The position numbers were made by a program, and so were the translations under genes. From contig JAPTYK010000001.1 of the NCBI GenBank assembly GCA_026913215.1, forward strand, positions 6,448,001 through 6,512,000: a DNA stretch of 64,000 bases. Direction: 5' to 3'. This document shows, one piece after another, positions 19,120 through 28,350 of this stretch. The notes under the pieces were generated by a model that saw only the letters and a program-made list of their open reading frames with translations, ran no database searches and had not been told where the DNA came from. The number at the start of each line of letters is the position of its first letter. The stretch's first letter is position 1. This DNA is from Streptomyces diastatochromogenes (GTDB lineage Bacteria; Actinomycetota; Actinomycetes; Streptomycetales; Streptomycetaceae).

Positions 19120-19133
19120 ACCGACTGGTCGGT
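19120..19133. promoter_or_regulatory. Dyad ACCGAC-TG-GTCGGT
   Basis: Six-base perfect arms with a 2-bp spacer, 12 bp upstream of the SCO6745-type gene start and 84 bp before the divergent GlxA-type gene. The half-sites match those of the palindrome at 10222-10235, so one TetR-like regulator could act at both. Inference only. Confidence 0.35.
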
Positions 19134-19216
19134 ACGACGGGAACGGCCGGGTGCGTGGCAGAAAAGGTGGGCTCTCCGTCGTTGCAGACGCCGCCGGGCC
19201 CGCGAAGGATGGAGCC

Positions 19217-20182
19217 ATGACGCAGCGACCCGTCCTCGTCGTCCTCTTCGACGACCTCCAGAGCCTCGACGTCACCGGCCCCGTCGAGGTGTTCGCCGGC
19301 GCCGCCCGCGCCGCCGGGGACCCGTCCGCGTACCCGATCCGCACCGCCTCCCTGGACGGCGGACCGGTCCGTACGCGCAGCGGCCTGCGCCTGCTCCCGG
19401 ACACCTCCCTGGACGCGGCGGTCGCCGACGGGCCCCGCACACCTCGTCGTCCCCGGCGGCGAGGCACCCGCGCCCCGACCCGGCCCTGATCGCCTGGCTG
19501 CGCGCCCACGCCCCGGACGCCGGACGCCTCGTCTCGGTCTGCACCGGGGCCCTGCCTCGCCGAGGCCGGACTCCTCGACGGACACCGGGCCACCACCCAC
19601 TGGATCGCCTGCGAGCACCTCGCCCGCCACTACCCCGGGGTCGAGGTGGACCCGGACCCCATCTTCGTGCGGGACGGGCGGCTCTCCACCTCCGCCGGGG
19701 TCACCGCCGGCATCGACCTGGCCCTCGCCCTCGTCGAGGAGGACCTCGGCCGGGACGTCGCCCTCACCGTCGCCCGCCACCTGGTCGTCTTCCTGCGCCG
19801 CCCCGGCAACCAGGCCCAGTTCAGCGCCCAGCTGTCCGCCCAGACCGCCCGCCGGGAGCCGCTGCGGGACCTCCAGCAATGGATCAGCGAGCACCCCGGC
19901 GGGGACCTCTCCGTCGACGCGCTCGCCGCCCGCGCCCGGCTCTCGCCCCGTCACTTCGCCCGCGCCTTCCACGCGGAGACCGGCGTCCCGCCCGGCCGCT
20001 ACGTCGACCGGATCCGCCTCGAACACGCCCGCCGCCTCCTGGAGGAGACCTCGGGCGGCGTCGAGGAGATCGCCCGCGCCTCGGGGTACGGCACGCCCGA
20101 GACGATGCGCCGCGCCTTCCTGAAGGCCCTGGGCACCGCCCCGGCGGAGTACCGCCGCCGCTTCCACGTCCCCAGCACCTGA
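19217..20182 (+). CDS. GlxA-type regulator: DJ-1/PfpI domain fused to an AraC HTH
   Basis: The N-terminal ~200 residues form a DJ-1/PfpI domain (VLVVLFDDLQSLDVTGPVEV, VSVCTGA with the nucleophile-position Cys, RATTHWIACEHLA). The C-terminal ~110 residues are an AraC-type double HTH (LSVDALAARARLSPRHFARA, RASGYGTPETMRRAFLKALG). GlxA-like proteins are transcription factors whose PfpI part senses a small ligand. Frame changes near 19435 and 19550 interrupt the PfpI part. The next gene, 29 bp downstream, encodes a stand-alone DJ-1/PfpI protein with the same core motifs, a likely regulator/effector pair. Confidence 0.85.
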
Positions 20183-20211
20183 CACGGACCCACCACCCGA
20201 GAGGAACCGAC

Positions 20212-20837
20212 GTGCAGATCGCCGTCCTGCTCTACGACCGCTTCACCACCCTCGACGCCGTAGGCCCCTACGAGCTGCTCGGCCGGCTCCCCGGAGCCGA
20301 GACCGTGTTCGTGGCCAAGGAGGCCGGACCCGTCCGCAACGACCAGGGGAGCCTCGCGCTCCTCGCCGACCGGACCCTCGCCGAGGTCCCGGGCCCGGAC
20401 ATCGTCCTGGTCCCCGGCGGGCCCGACGCGCGGGTGGCCATGGACGACCCGGAGATCCTCGACTGGCTCCGCACCGCCGACGCCACCAGCACCTGGACCA
20501 CCTCCGTCTGCACCGGCTCGCTGATCCTCGCCTCGGCGGGCCTGCTGAAGGACCGCCGGGCGACCACCCACTGGCTCGCCTTCGACGAGCTGCGGGCCCT
20601 CGGCGTCGAGCCCACCGGCGAGCGGGTCGTCTTCGACGGCAAGTACGTCACGGCCGCCGGCGTCTCCTCCGGCATCGACATGGCGCTGCACCTGCTCGGC
20701 CGGATCGCCGGCGACGAGACCGCCCAGACGATCCAGCTCCTCACCGAGTACGACCCGCAGCCGCCGTACGACGCGGGCTCGCCGGAGAAGGCCCGGCCGC
20801 GATCGTCGCGCAGTGGCGCGGCCAGAAGGTCGGCTGA
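20212..20837 (+). CDS. DJ-1/PfpI family protein (isonitrile hydratase-like)
   Basis: GTG 20212 after GAGAGGAA gives VQIAVLLYDRFTTLDAVGPY, with conserved Glu/Asp positions, VPGGPDARVAMDDPEIL and the SVCTGSLILASAGLL nucleophile elbow. About 208 residues. The closest functional class by motif is isonitrile (isocyanide) hydratase and relatives, but DJ-1/PfpI members vary widely. A frame change near 20795 gives the C-terminus IVAQWRGQKVG at TGA 20837. It lies directly after the GlxA-type regulator and ends 3 bp from the convergent enoyl-CoA hydratase gene. Confidence 0.82.
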
Positions 20838-20840
20838 GCC

Positions 20841-21581
20841 TCAGAGCCCGTACGTGAAGCGGGGCGCGCGGCGCTCCAGGAAGGCGGCGACCCCTCGGCG
20901 GTGTCGCCGCTGCCGCGCGCCTGCTCCGCCCAGTGGGCGTCCCGGTCCAGGCGCCCGTCGGCGAACTCCTTGGCCGCCGCCTGGGTGAGCAGCGAGCGGG
21001 AGGCGAGCAGCCGGGAGAACTCGGCGACCCGCTTGTCCAGCGCGCCCGCCGGGTGCAGCTCGTCCACGAACCCGGTCCGCAGCGCCCGCTCCGCCTCCAT
21101 CAACTCGCCGGAGAACAGCAGGTACTTGGCGGTCGAGGGCCCGACCAGGGCGGTGAGCCTGCGGGTCGAGGAGGACGGGTAGACGATGCCGAGCTTCGAG
21201 GCGTGATCCCGAACCGGGCGCCCTCCTCGGCGAAGCGCAGGTCGCAGGCGGCGGCGAGCTGGCTGCCGCCGCCGACGCAGAAGCCCCGGATCGCGGCGAG
21301 GCTCGGCTTGGGAAGGAGGCGAGGGCCTCCTCGGCCCGCACCGCGAGGGCCTGCTGCTCGTCCCCGGGCTCCCGCAGCGCCGAGATGTCCGCCCCGGCGC
21401 AGAAGGTGTCGCCCTCGCCGGTGAGGACCAGGACCCGGACGGCCGCGTCGGCGGCGAGCCGCTCCAGGACGCCGGGCAGGGCCCGCCACATCCCGGCGCT
21501 CATGGCGTTGCGCTTGGCGGGGTTGGCGATGACGACGGTGGCGACCCCGTCCGTGACGCTGTCCTTCAGCTGCGGCTCCAT
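20841..21581 (-). CDS. Enoyl-CoA hydratase/isomerase family protein (frameshifted)
   Basis: ATG 21581 gives MEPQLKDSVTDGVATVVIAN, NPAKRNAMS, LTGEGDTFCAGADISALREP (CoA-binding loop and oxyanion-hole Gly) and, after a frame change near 21315, KPSLAAIRGFCVGGGSQLAA, the second oxyanion loop. The C-terminal part (LLASRSLLTQAAAKEFADGR) closes a normal crotonase of about 246 residues. Further frame changes occur near 21205 and 20895. It probably hydrates enoyl-CoA in fatty-acid or branched-chain degradation; the substrate cannot be read from the sequence. Confidence 0.82.
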   Translation of the reverse strand: MEPQLKDSVTDGVATVVIANPAKRNAMSAGMWRALPGVLERLAADAAVRVLVLTGEGDTFCAGADISALREPGDEQQALAVRAEEALASFPSRASPRSGASASAAAASSPPPATCASPRRAPGSGSRLEARHRLPVLLDPQAHRPGRALDRQVPAVLRRVDGGGAGAADRVRGRAAPGGRAGQAGRRVLPAARLPLAAHPGGGQGVRRRAPGPGRPLGGAGARQRRHRRGVAAFLERRAPRFTYGL

Positions 21582-21647
21582 GGGCCGGATGCTATCCGCC
21601 GGGTCCGAACGTACGATCAGGAAGGGGCCGCTCCGAGGAGGCAGCGC

Positions 21648-22313
21648 ATGGCCGAGGACGCCCGCGGGACGCAGAGCGGCCCGGACCCGGTCCGGGAGAT
21701 GAGGCGCGAGGGAAAGAAGCTCAGCCGCAGTTTCAGCTGGCTGGCCGTCCTCGGCGTCCTGCTCGTGGTCGGCGGTGTCGTCGGCCTGATCTACACCGCC
21801 GCCGCCACGCTCACGTCCATGCTGCTCTTCGGCTGGCTGCTGCTCGTCGGCGGTGTCGTGGGGCTGCTCCAGGCCATCCAGTCCCGGGGCACCAGCTACT
21901 TCTGGCTCGCCGTGGTGGTGGCCGCCCTGAACATCGCGGCCGGTGTCGTGGTCATCCGGCATCCGGAGGGTTCGGCGGAGGCGCTGACGATGTTCGCCGC
22001 CCTGCTGTTCCTGACCGGCGGTCTCTTCCGGCTGGTCGGCAGCGTGGTGGTGCGCGGGCCGCAGTTCGGCTGGACGCTGCTCCAGGGCGCCTTCGGTCTG
22101 CTGCTCGGCGTGCTCGTCCTGTTCGACTGGCCGCACAGCAGCCGGTACGTCCTCGGGGTCTTCTTCTCGCTCGCGCTGCTCTTCGACGGGCTCGGGCTGA
22201 TCGCGATCGGAGTGGGCGGCAGGCGGATCGTCAGTATGGTGACTCCGTCGGGACCCACGGAAGACCTGCTTCCGGAATCCTCAGAAAGCGCACAGGAACA
22301 GTCGAACAACTGA
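21648..22313 (+). CDS. HdeD/DUF308-like membrane protein
   Basis: This intact 221-residue protein has a short charged cytoplasmic start and about six hydrophobic helices (for example WLAVLGVLLVVGGVVGLIYT, LLFGWLLLVGGVVGLLQAIQ, YVLGVFFSLALLFDGLGLIA). The repeated two-helix pattern and GGVVGLLQA motif are those of the HdeD/DUF308 acid-resistance membrane family. The C-terminal tail is soluble and acidic (GPTEDLLPESSESAQEQ). The role in Streptomyces is unknown. The start follows a GAGGAGGCAGCGC ribosome site. Confidence 0.8.
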   Translation: MAEDARGTQSGPDPVREMRREGKKLSRSFSWLAVLGVLLVVGGVVGLIYTAAATLTSMLLFGWLLLVGGVVGLLQAIQSRGTSYFWLAVVVAALNIAAGVVVIRHPEGSAEALTMFAALLFLTGGLFRLVGSVVVRGPQFGWTLLQGAFGLLLGVLVLFDWPHSSRYVLGVFFSLALLFDGLGLIAIGVGGRRIVSMVTPSGPTEDLLPESSESAQEQSNN

Positions 22314-22407
22314 CGTTGGCATACCCAGCCGATCAGAAGGTAGCCGATAAGTGTCGACTTCTGGTCAGTAGGCCGGTCTGCCTGCGCGCATTGCCAAGAC
22401 TCGATCC

Positions 22408-22894
22408 GTGGCGAGAATCGAGCACGAGGGTGGGAACGGGACCGTGGAGACCCACGGAGGCGCCCCCGCCCGGCAACCGTCCTACGAAGGAGTCTGGCGC
22501 TTCACCGCTGCGGCGGTCGACGTCTCCGTCCCGCAGGCCCGGCACGCCGTACGCGACCTGCTGGTCCGCCAGGGCGTCCCCGTCCATGAGGAGATCATGG
22601 ACGGCCTCCTGCTGATCGTCTCCGAGCTGGTGACCAACGCCGTGCGGCACGCGGCCCTGCTCTCCCGGAGATAGCGGTGGAGGTCGCGATCGGCCCCGAG
22701 TGGATCAGGGTGTCCGTCGAGGACAACCACCCGTACCGCCCCAAGGCCCTGGAGGCCGACTGGGGCAGACCGGCGGCCGGGGACTCCTCCTGGTCCGCGA
22801 GATCGCCCAGGAGGCCGGCGGCACCTGCGACGTCGAGCACACCGCGAGCGGCGGGAAGATCATCTGGGCGGCGCTGCCCCTGGGGCCCGCCTGA
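22408..22894 (+). CDS. Histidine-kinase-like ATPase (RsbW/anti-sigma type), frameshifted
   Basis: GTG 22408 begins a short N-terminal extension, then the HATPase_c N-box (LLLIVSELVTNAVRHA), after a frame change near 22665 the G1-like segment (WIRVSVEDNHPYRPKALEAD) and after another near 22770 the G2-like GGRGLLLVREIAQEAG. About 161 residues. Such stand-alone ATPases in Streptomyces are mostly anti-sigma factors or serine kinases. No sigma factor or anti-anti-sigma gene is adjacent. A hairpin follows within 16 bp. Confidence 0.8.
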
Positions 22895-22908
22895 CCCTCC
22901 CACCCGCC

Positions 22909-22934
22909 CCTCCCGTCAGCTGTGGGACGGGAGG
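22909..22934. terminator. Bidirectional hairpin between the ATPase and idi
   Basis: CCTCCCGTC (22909-22917) pairs with GACGGGAGG (22926-22934) around an 8-base loop, between the rightward ATPase and leftward idi gene. Confidence 0.6.
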
Positions 22935-23008
22935 TCGGCGCGGAGGGGCGGACGGGCGCCCCGGCCCCGATGGCACCGGGGCCGGGAGGCGCGCCCGCGG
23001 GCCGGAGG

Positions 23009-23625
23009 TCACCAGCCCCGGACGGGCCCGTCAGCTCCCTGATCGCCGGACGCGCCGCGTCCAGGACCGTCATGAACCAGGCGGAGAAGGGCACGGCCGC
23101 GTGCCGCTCGGCCAGCTCGTCGGCGGTCACGAACTCGGTGGACTCGATCTCCTCCGGGTCCGGCCGCGGGTCGGCCTGCACCAGGCCGACGAAGAGGTGG
23201 TTGAACTCCTGCTCCACCAGGCCCGAGGCCGGGTCCGGGTGGTTGTAGCGGACGGTGCCGGCCTCCGCGAGCAGCGTCGGCGAGACGCCCAGCTCCTCGA
23301 AGGTGCGCCGGGCCGCCGCGGCGAACGGCGCCTCGCCCGGGTAGGGGTGGCCGCAGCAGGTGTTCGACCAGACACCGGGGAGTGGTACTTGCCGAGCGCC
23401 CGCCGCTGGAGCAGCAGCCGGCCCGACTCGTCGAAGAGGAAGACGGAGAAGGCGCGGTGCAGCTGCCCCGGAGCCTGGTGCGCGGCGAGCTTCTCCGCGG
23501 TGCCGATGGTCCTCCTCCTCGTCGACCAGTTCGAGCATGATCGGCGTCGGGACTCCGGACGGCTGGACACCGTTCGACGCGATCTCCGGCGAGATCTGAG
23601 CCGCGGTGGCTGGTGTGATCGGCAT
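23009..23625 (-). CDS. idi: Isopentenyl-diphosphate delta-isomerase, type I (Nudix), frameshifted
   Basis: ATG 23625 gives MPITPATAAQISPEIASNGV, then the Nudix domain: LHRAFSVFLFDESGRLLLQR, WSNTCCGHPYPGE with the catalytic Cys, AARRTFEELGVS (Nudix helix) and EQEFNHLFVG with the catalytic Glu. It interconverts IPP and DMAPP, supplying prenyl precursors, for which the hopanoid operon 11 kb away is an obvious user. Frame changes occur near 23515, 23385 and 23025; the last restores the natural end (RELTGPVRGW). The idi gene near hopanoid genes fits the usual Streptomyces arrangement. Confidence 0.9.
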
Positions 23626-23778
23626 ACCCATCCTTCGCATCGGTCCTCGGCCCGTTGGGGCCACCACAGTCTGCCGTACAAAACCGGCTTGTCCGTACTT
23701 CGGCGGCCGGACGTGGCCGCTCCCACCGCACCGGAGTACACCCCGGCGCGGCGGGAGCGGCGGACCGTCAATCGGGCA

Positions 23779-25021
23779 CTACACCCCGAAAGGTGCCGGA
23801 TAGACGATCGTGCCCGTGGGTACGGAGGCGGAACCGTCCAGGACGAGCGCCATCATGGCCTCGTCCGGCACCTCGAAACCTGGCTTGATTCCATACTCGG
23901 ACGCCCGTGCGAACCCGAACCGCGGGTAGTACTCCGGATGGCCCAGGACGAGCACGAGCGGTTCGCCGCGCAGCCTGGCCGCGTCGAGCACCGCCCGGAC
24001 GACGGCCTGCCCGGCCCCGGTCCGCTGGTACGCGGGAGCCACCGAGACCGGGGCGAGCGCGGTCGCGGGGCGCCGCCCACCAGGCAGCGGGTGATCAGGG
24101 CGTGCGCCGCGACCGTGCCGTCCGGGGCCTCGGCCACGTACGACAGGCCCGGCAGCCAGGCGTCGTCGGCCCGGAGCCCCTCGACGAGATCGGCCTCGGC
24201 CTCGGACCCGAAGGCCGCGGCCACCAGCGCGTGGACCGCCCCGACGTCCCCGGCCCGCTCCGGGCGGGTGCGCCAGCGCGGGTCGGCGGGCCGCAGGACG
24301 AAGCCCGCGTACCCGTACGAGGAGCCGTGCTCGCGCCGCAGCGCGATCTCGGCGCGGGCCCCGCCACCGCCTCGGCCATGCCGGGGACGGCGGTGTCGGC
24401 CGCGTCGGCACGCGCGGCGAGCGGGACGTAGTACTCGTCCCAGTCGCCCTCGGGCTGCGGGAAGGTCCCCAGGACGTGGTAGCCGGCCGCGACGGCCGCC
24501 GCCGCGTTCCCGGCGACGGTGCGCAGGGTGTAGTGCTCCTCCCAGAAGGCGCGGGCCGCCGGGGCCGGCTCCTCGGTGGTCCAGACGCACTCGGTGAGCA
24601 CCAGGGTGCCCCCGGGGGCGAGGAGCCTGCGCCACTCGGCGAGGGCCCGGTCGAAGCCGAGGACGAAGACCGAGCTCTCGGCCCAGACGAGGTCGAAGGA
24701 CCCGTCGGGGAAGGGCAGCGCGCCCATGTCGGCGTTCAGGGTGCGGACCGCACCGTCGAGCCCGCGGGCGGCGGCGGTCCGCCGCAGCTCCGCGAGGAAC
24801 GGCTCGTGGGTGTCGACGGCGGTCACCTCGGCGTTCGCCTCGGCGGCCAGGAGCAGCGCGGAGCGGCCGGGGCCGCAGCCCAGGTCGAGCACGCGCGGAC
24901 GCTCGGGGAGCGGCCCCGCGAGCGCGAGGAGCCGACGGGTGGTGGAGTCGGAGCCCGGACCCTGGCGCGGAAGGCCGTGGTGCAGGGCGAAGAAGGAGTC
25001 GTACAGAGCGTTGTCGGACAA
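23779..25021 (-). CDS. Fused class I SAM methyltransferase and GNAT acetyltransferase
   Basis: Residues 1 to about 215 are a methyltransferase: VLDLGCGPGRSALLLAAEAN (motif I), AEVTAVDTHEPFL, MGALPFPDGSFDLVWAES. After a frame change near 24362 the chain continues with a GNAT domain: GFVLRPADPRWR, ALVAAAFGSEAEADLVEGLR, VSVAPAYQRTGAGQAVVRAV (acetyl-CoA P-loop) and FARASEYGIKPGFEVPDEA. Another frame change lies near 24075. The gene starts at TTG 25021 with AAGGG upstream. Two catalytic domains in one chain suggest sequential modification of one small molecule or detoxification, but the substrate is unknown. Homologous fusions occur in other Streptomyces, as I recall, so I think the fusion is real. 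Confidence 0.8.
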
Positions 25022-25091
25022 GGTGGAAACCCTTGGGTGAAAGGGTCCCGGCCGACGACGTGACGTACCGGTGGGAAGAACCGGGATCAGG

Positions 25092-25163
25092 TCAGCCGGA
25101 GACCCGGAGGCTGAGGGACGACCGGGCGCTGCCGCACTGGGCAGCCTCCATCGCGACGGTCAT
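25092..25163 (-). CDS. Possible 23-residue leader peptide before the methyltransferase fusion
   Basis: ATG 25163, preceded by GAGAGGAGCTGAGG, opens a short frame (MTVAMEAAQCGSARSSLS plus 5 residues) that ends at 25092, 70 bp upstream of the methyltransferase start. The good ribosome site is the main support. It may be a regulatory leader or chance. Confidence 0.25.
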   Translation of the reverse strand: MTVAMEAAQCGSARSSLSLRVSG

Positions 25164-25224
25164 CAACCTCAGCTCCTCTCACACGCGTTCGTACGAGCAG
25201 CCTAACAGGAGGCCGCCGGGTCCC

Positions 25225-26166
25225 TCAGAGGCAGAGCTTCGCCTCGTGCTCCGCGTGTCCGACCGGCTCCAGCTGGAAGGTGCAGTGCTCCACGTCGAAG
25301 TGCGAGCCCAGGCAGCCCTGGAGGTCGTGCAGCATCTTCTCGTGCCCGACCGAGTCCAGCGCCTCCTGGTCGACGACCACGTGCGCGGAGAGCACCGGCA
25401 TCCCCGAGGTGATCGTCCAGGCGTGCAGGTCGTGCACGCCCTCGACGCCCGGCAGGGCCAGGATGTGTGCCCGTACGTCCGCCATGTCGACGCCCTTGGG
25501 GGCCGCCTCCAGGAGCACGTCCAGGGTCTCCCGCAGCAGCTTGACCGTCCTCGGCACGATCATCAGGCCGATCACGATCGAGGCGATGGGGTCGGCGTAC
25601 TGCCAGCCCGTGGCCAGGATGATCCCCGCCGCGATGATCACGGTGACGGAACCCAGGGCGTCCGCGAGCACCTCCAGATACGCCCCGCGCACATTGAGGC
25701 TCTCCTTCTGGCCCCGCATGAGCAGCGAGAGCGAGATCACGTTGGCCACCAGGCCGATCACCGCGAACGCGATGGCCAGGCCGCCCTTGGTCTCGGCCGG
25801 CTCGATGAACCGCTGGATCGCCTCGTACAGCACGTAACCGCCGACGCCGAGCAGCAGCAGACAGTTGGCGAGCGCCGCCAGGATCTCGGCGCGGGCGTAC
25901 CCGAACGTGCGGTTCTCCGTGGGCGGCCGGTTCGCGAAGTGGATCGCGAGGAGCGCCATCGCGAGGCCGACGGCGTCGGTCGCCATGTGGGCCGCGTCCG
26001 CGATCAGCGCGAGCGAGTCGGCGACCAGACCGCCGATGATCTCGATCACCATCACGGAGAGCGTGATGCCGAGCGCGATCCGCAGTCGGTTCCTGTACGC
26101 CGCCGCCGCGGTGCCCGTCGGCGGCGGGCCGCCGTGGCTGTGCCCGTGGTCGTGTCCAGCCCCCAT
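25225..26166 (-). CDS. Cation diffusion facilitator (CzcD/ZitB-like metal exporter)
   Basis: This intact 313-residue protein has a His-rich N-terminus (GAGHDHGHSHGG), six membrane helices and the zinc transport site: HxxxD-type motifs in SLALIADAAHMATDAVGLAM (helix II) and LEVLADALGSVTVII (helix V). The C-terminal cytoplasmic domain has metal ligands (VHDLHAWTITSGMPVLSAHV, DVEHCTFQLE). It should export Zn2+ or similar divalent metals in exchange for protons. Upstream at about 26234-26257 CAACACGGT and ACCGTTG form an imperfect inverted repeat that could bind a metal-responsive repressor. No metalloregulator gene is adjacent. Confidence 0.92.
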   Translation of the reverse strand: MGAGHDHGHSHGGPPPTGTAAAAYRNRLRIALGITLSVMVIEIIGGLVADSLALIADAAHMATDAVGLAMALLAIHFANRPPTENRTFGYARAEILAALANCLLLLGVGGYVLYEAIQRFIEPAETKGGLAIAFAVIGLVANVISLSLLMRGQKESLNVRGAYLEVLADALGSVTVIIAAGIILATGWQYADPIASIVIGLMIVPRTVKLLRETLDVLLEAAPKGVDMADVRAHILALPGVEGVHDLHAWTITSGMPVLSAHVVVDQEALDSVGHEKMLHDLQGCLGSHFDVEHCTFQLEPVGHAEHEAKLCL

Positions 26167-26554
26167 GACAAGGCCTCCAGGTCGTGTCGTTCGTGTGCCC
26201 CGATTCGCAAGTGAACTACGGGTGGGGGTATGTGCAACACGGTACTGAACACCGTTGTCATATGCTCTGACCTGCGACGACGCCGGAACGGGGAAAGGTC
26301 GCCGACGGCCTGACGGACCGGGGTTCGTGGGGCGGGCCGCCGATCATCGATGATGATCTCCGTGGGACGCGTCGCACCCGGACGGACACGCACGGTCCCG
26401 GGGGAGGCCTGCGGGCGAAGCCTCGGTGAAATCGCGTTCCGTTCATCCGATAGCCTCAGCCGACGTGTCGCCGCCCGGTGCCGGGCCGCACCGCCGCGCC
26501 CGGGACCGCCATGGCCCCGCCGGCCCCTCCGTCAGCTCCAAGGAGTGAGTTCGT
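26167..26554. promoter_or_regulatory. 388-bp intergenic region between the CDF gene and the polyol-phosphate operon
   Basis: I see no gene here. Three items stand out: the imperfect inverted repeat CAACACGGT/ACCGTTG near the CDF side, a perfect 12-bp palindrome ATCATCGATGAT (26343-26354), and a promoter-like pair TGAAAT (26427-26432) and TAGCCT (26451-26456) with 18 bp between them, about 100 bp before the rightward operon. AAGGAG at 26540-26545 is the ribosome site of the first gene. Confidence 0.45.
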
Positions 26555-28350
26555 CTGTCGACCGCCATCCTCACCGGCCCCCGGCACCCGGATCCCCGCT
26601 CGACGCTGATCTGCGGTCGCTCGGCTTCGACGTCCGGATCGCCTCCGGCGCCGAGGAGGCCGGAGCCCTCCTCGCCGCCGTCCCGGCGGCCGAGCGCGTC
26701 GCGCTCGTCGACCCCGGTTCGTCGGCCACCTGCACGCGCTGCGCCTCGCCCTGACCGACCCCGCTTCCCGCGGCCGCCGCGCCCGGCGCGCTCACCGCGC
26801 AGCGCGAGGCCCGCCCGCGCTCGCCCGCGCCCTGGCCGCGGTCTCCGCGACCCCGGGGCCGCCGGCACCGGCACCCTCACCGACGGCCTGACGGACGCGC
26901 TCGCCGAGGCCCTCGACGCCGACGGCGTCGCCGTCCACCGGCCCGCGCTCGGCACCCTCGTCGCCGCCGTGCCCGCCGACGCCGAGGCCCGCCACGCGGC
27001 CCGCGCCGCCGTCGACGCCGTCGACGACGAGGCCGTGCGCCTGCGCTCGGCCGTCAAGGCGCACGACGGCTTCTTCACCACCTTCTTCATCAGCCCGTAC
27101 TCGCGCTACATCGCCCGCTGGTGCGCGCGCGCGGACTCACCCCCAACCAGGTCACCACCGCCTCGCTGCTCACCGCGCTGATCGCGGCCGGCTGCGCGGC
27201 CACCGGCGAACGCGGCGGGTACGTCGCCGCCGGTGTCCTCCTCCTGGTCTCCTTCGTCCTCGACTGCACCGACGGGCAGCTCGCCCGCTACGCGCTCAAG
27301 TACTCGACGATGGGCGCCTGGCTCGACGCCACCTTCGACCGGGCCAAGGAGTACGCCTTCTACGCGGGCCTCGCCCTCGGCGCCGCCCGCAACGGCGACG
27401 ACGTCTGGGCCCTCGCCCTCGGCTCGATGGTCCTCATGACCTGCCGGCACGTCGTGGACTTCTCGTTCAACGAGGCCAACCACGACGCCACGGCCAACAC
27501 CAGCCCGACCGCCGCCCTCTCCAGCAGGCTGGACGGCGTCGGCTGGACGGTCTGGGCCCGCCGCATGATCATCCTGCCGATCGGCGAGCGCTGGGCGATG
27601 ATCGCCGTCCTCACCGCCGCCACCAGCCCCCGGACCGTCTTCTGGGCCCTGATCATCGGCTGCGCCTTCGGCGCCTGCTACACCACGGCGGGACGCGTCC
27701 TGCGCTCCTGACCCGCAAGGCCAAGCGGACCGACCGGGCGGCGCAGGCGCTGGCGGACCTCACGGACTCGGGCCCGATCGCCGGGGTGTTCGCGAAGGCG
27801 GCCCGGCGGCGTCCGATCCCGGCCCCGGTCGTGGCCCTCCTCGGCGCGGCGGCGCTCCTCGCGGTGGCCGCCGGGACGCCCTTCGGCGACTGGGCCGTGG
27901 TGGCCGTCGCCCTCGCGTACGCGGCCATGGCCGGCCTCGCCGTCGCCAAGCCCCTCAAGGGCCCCCTCGACTGGCTCGTGCCGCCCGTCTTCCGCGCCGC
28001 CGAGTACGGCACCGTGCTCGTCCTCGCGGTCAAGTCGGACGCCGCCCACGTCCTCCCGCCGCATTCGGGCTGGTCGCGGCCGTCGCCTACCATCACTACG
28101 ACACGGTGTACCGCATCCGCGGCGGCACCGGCGCGCCGCCCGCCTGGCTGGTGCGCGTCACCGGCGGACACGAGGGCGCACGCTCCTGGTGACCGTCCTC
28201 GCCGCCCTCCTGGCGGACCGCGGCGACGACTTCACCCTGGCGCTGACTGCCCTCGCGGTCGCCGTCGCCCTCGTGGTGCTCGTGGAGTCCATCCGCTTCT
28301 GGGTCTCCTCCGGAGCACCCGCCGTTCACGACGAAGGAGAAACAGCATGA
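26555..28350 (+). CDS. CDP-alcohol phosphatidyltransferase with extra N- and C-terminal domains (DUF5941 type)
   Basis: The ~598-residue product has an N-terminal ~170-residue soluble domain (LGFDVRIASGAEEAGALLAA onward), a membrane CDP-alcohol phosphatidyltransferase domain with the complete motif DGQLARYALKYSTMGAWLDA continuing TFD (all four Asp), and a C-terminal membrane region I associate with DUF5941. It should transfer a phosphoalcohol from a CDP donor to a membrane acceptor. The start is uncertain: CTG 26555 after AAGGAG, where GTG-TCG would be expected. Frame changes occur near 26600, 26720, 26850, 27710 and 28060-28190. TGA overlaps the next ATG (28347-28350). Confidence 0.75.

Noticed and set aside
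25030..25200. Riboswitch upstream of the methyltransferase fusion
   Set aside because: I compared the region by eye with TPP, SAM-IV and cobalamin patterns; only isolated short matches appear and the conserved order is absent.
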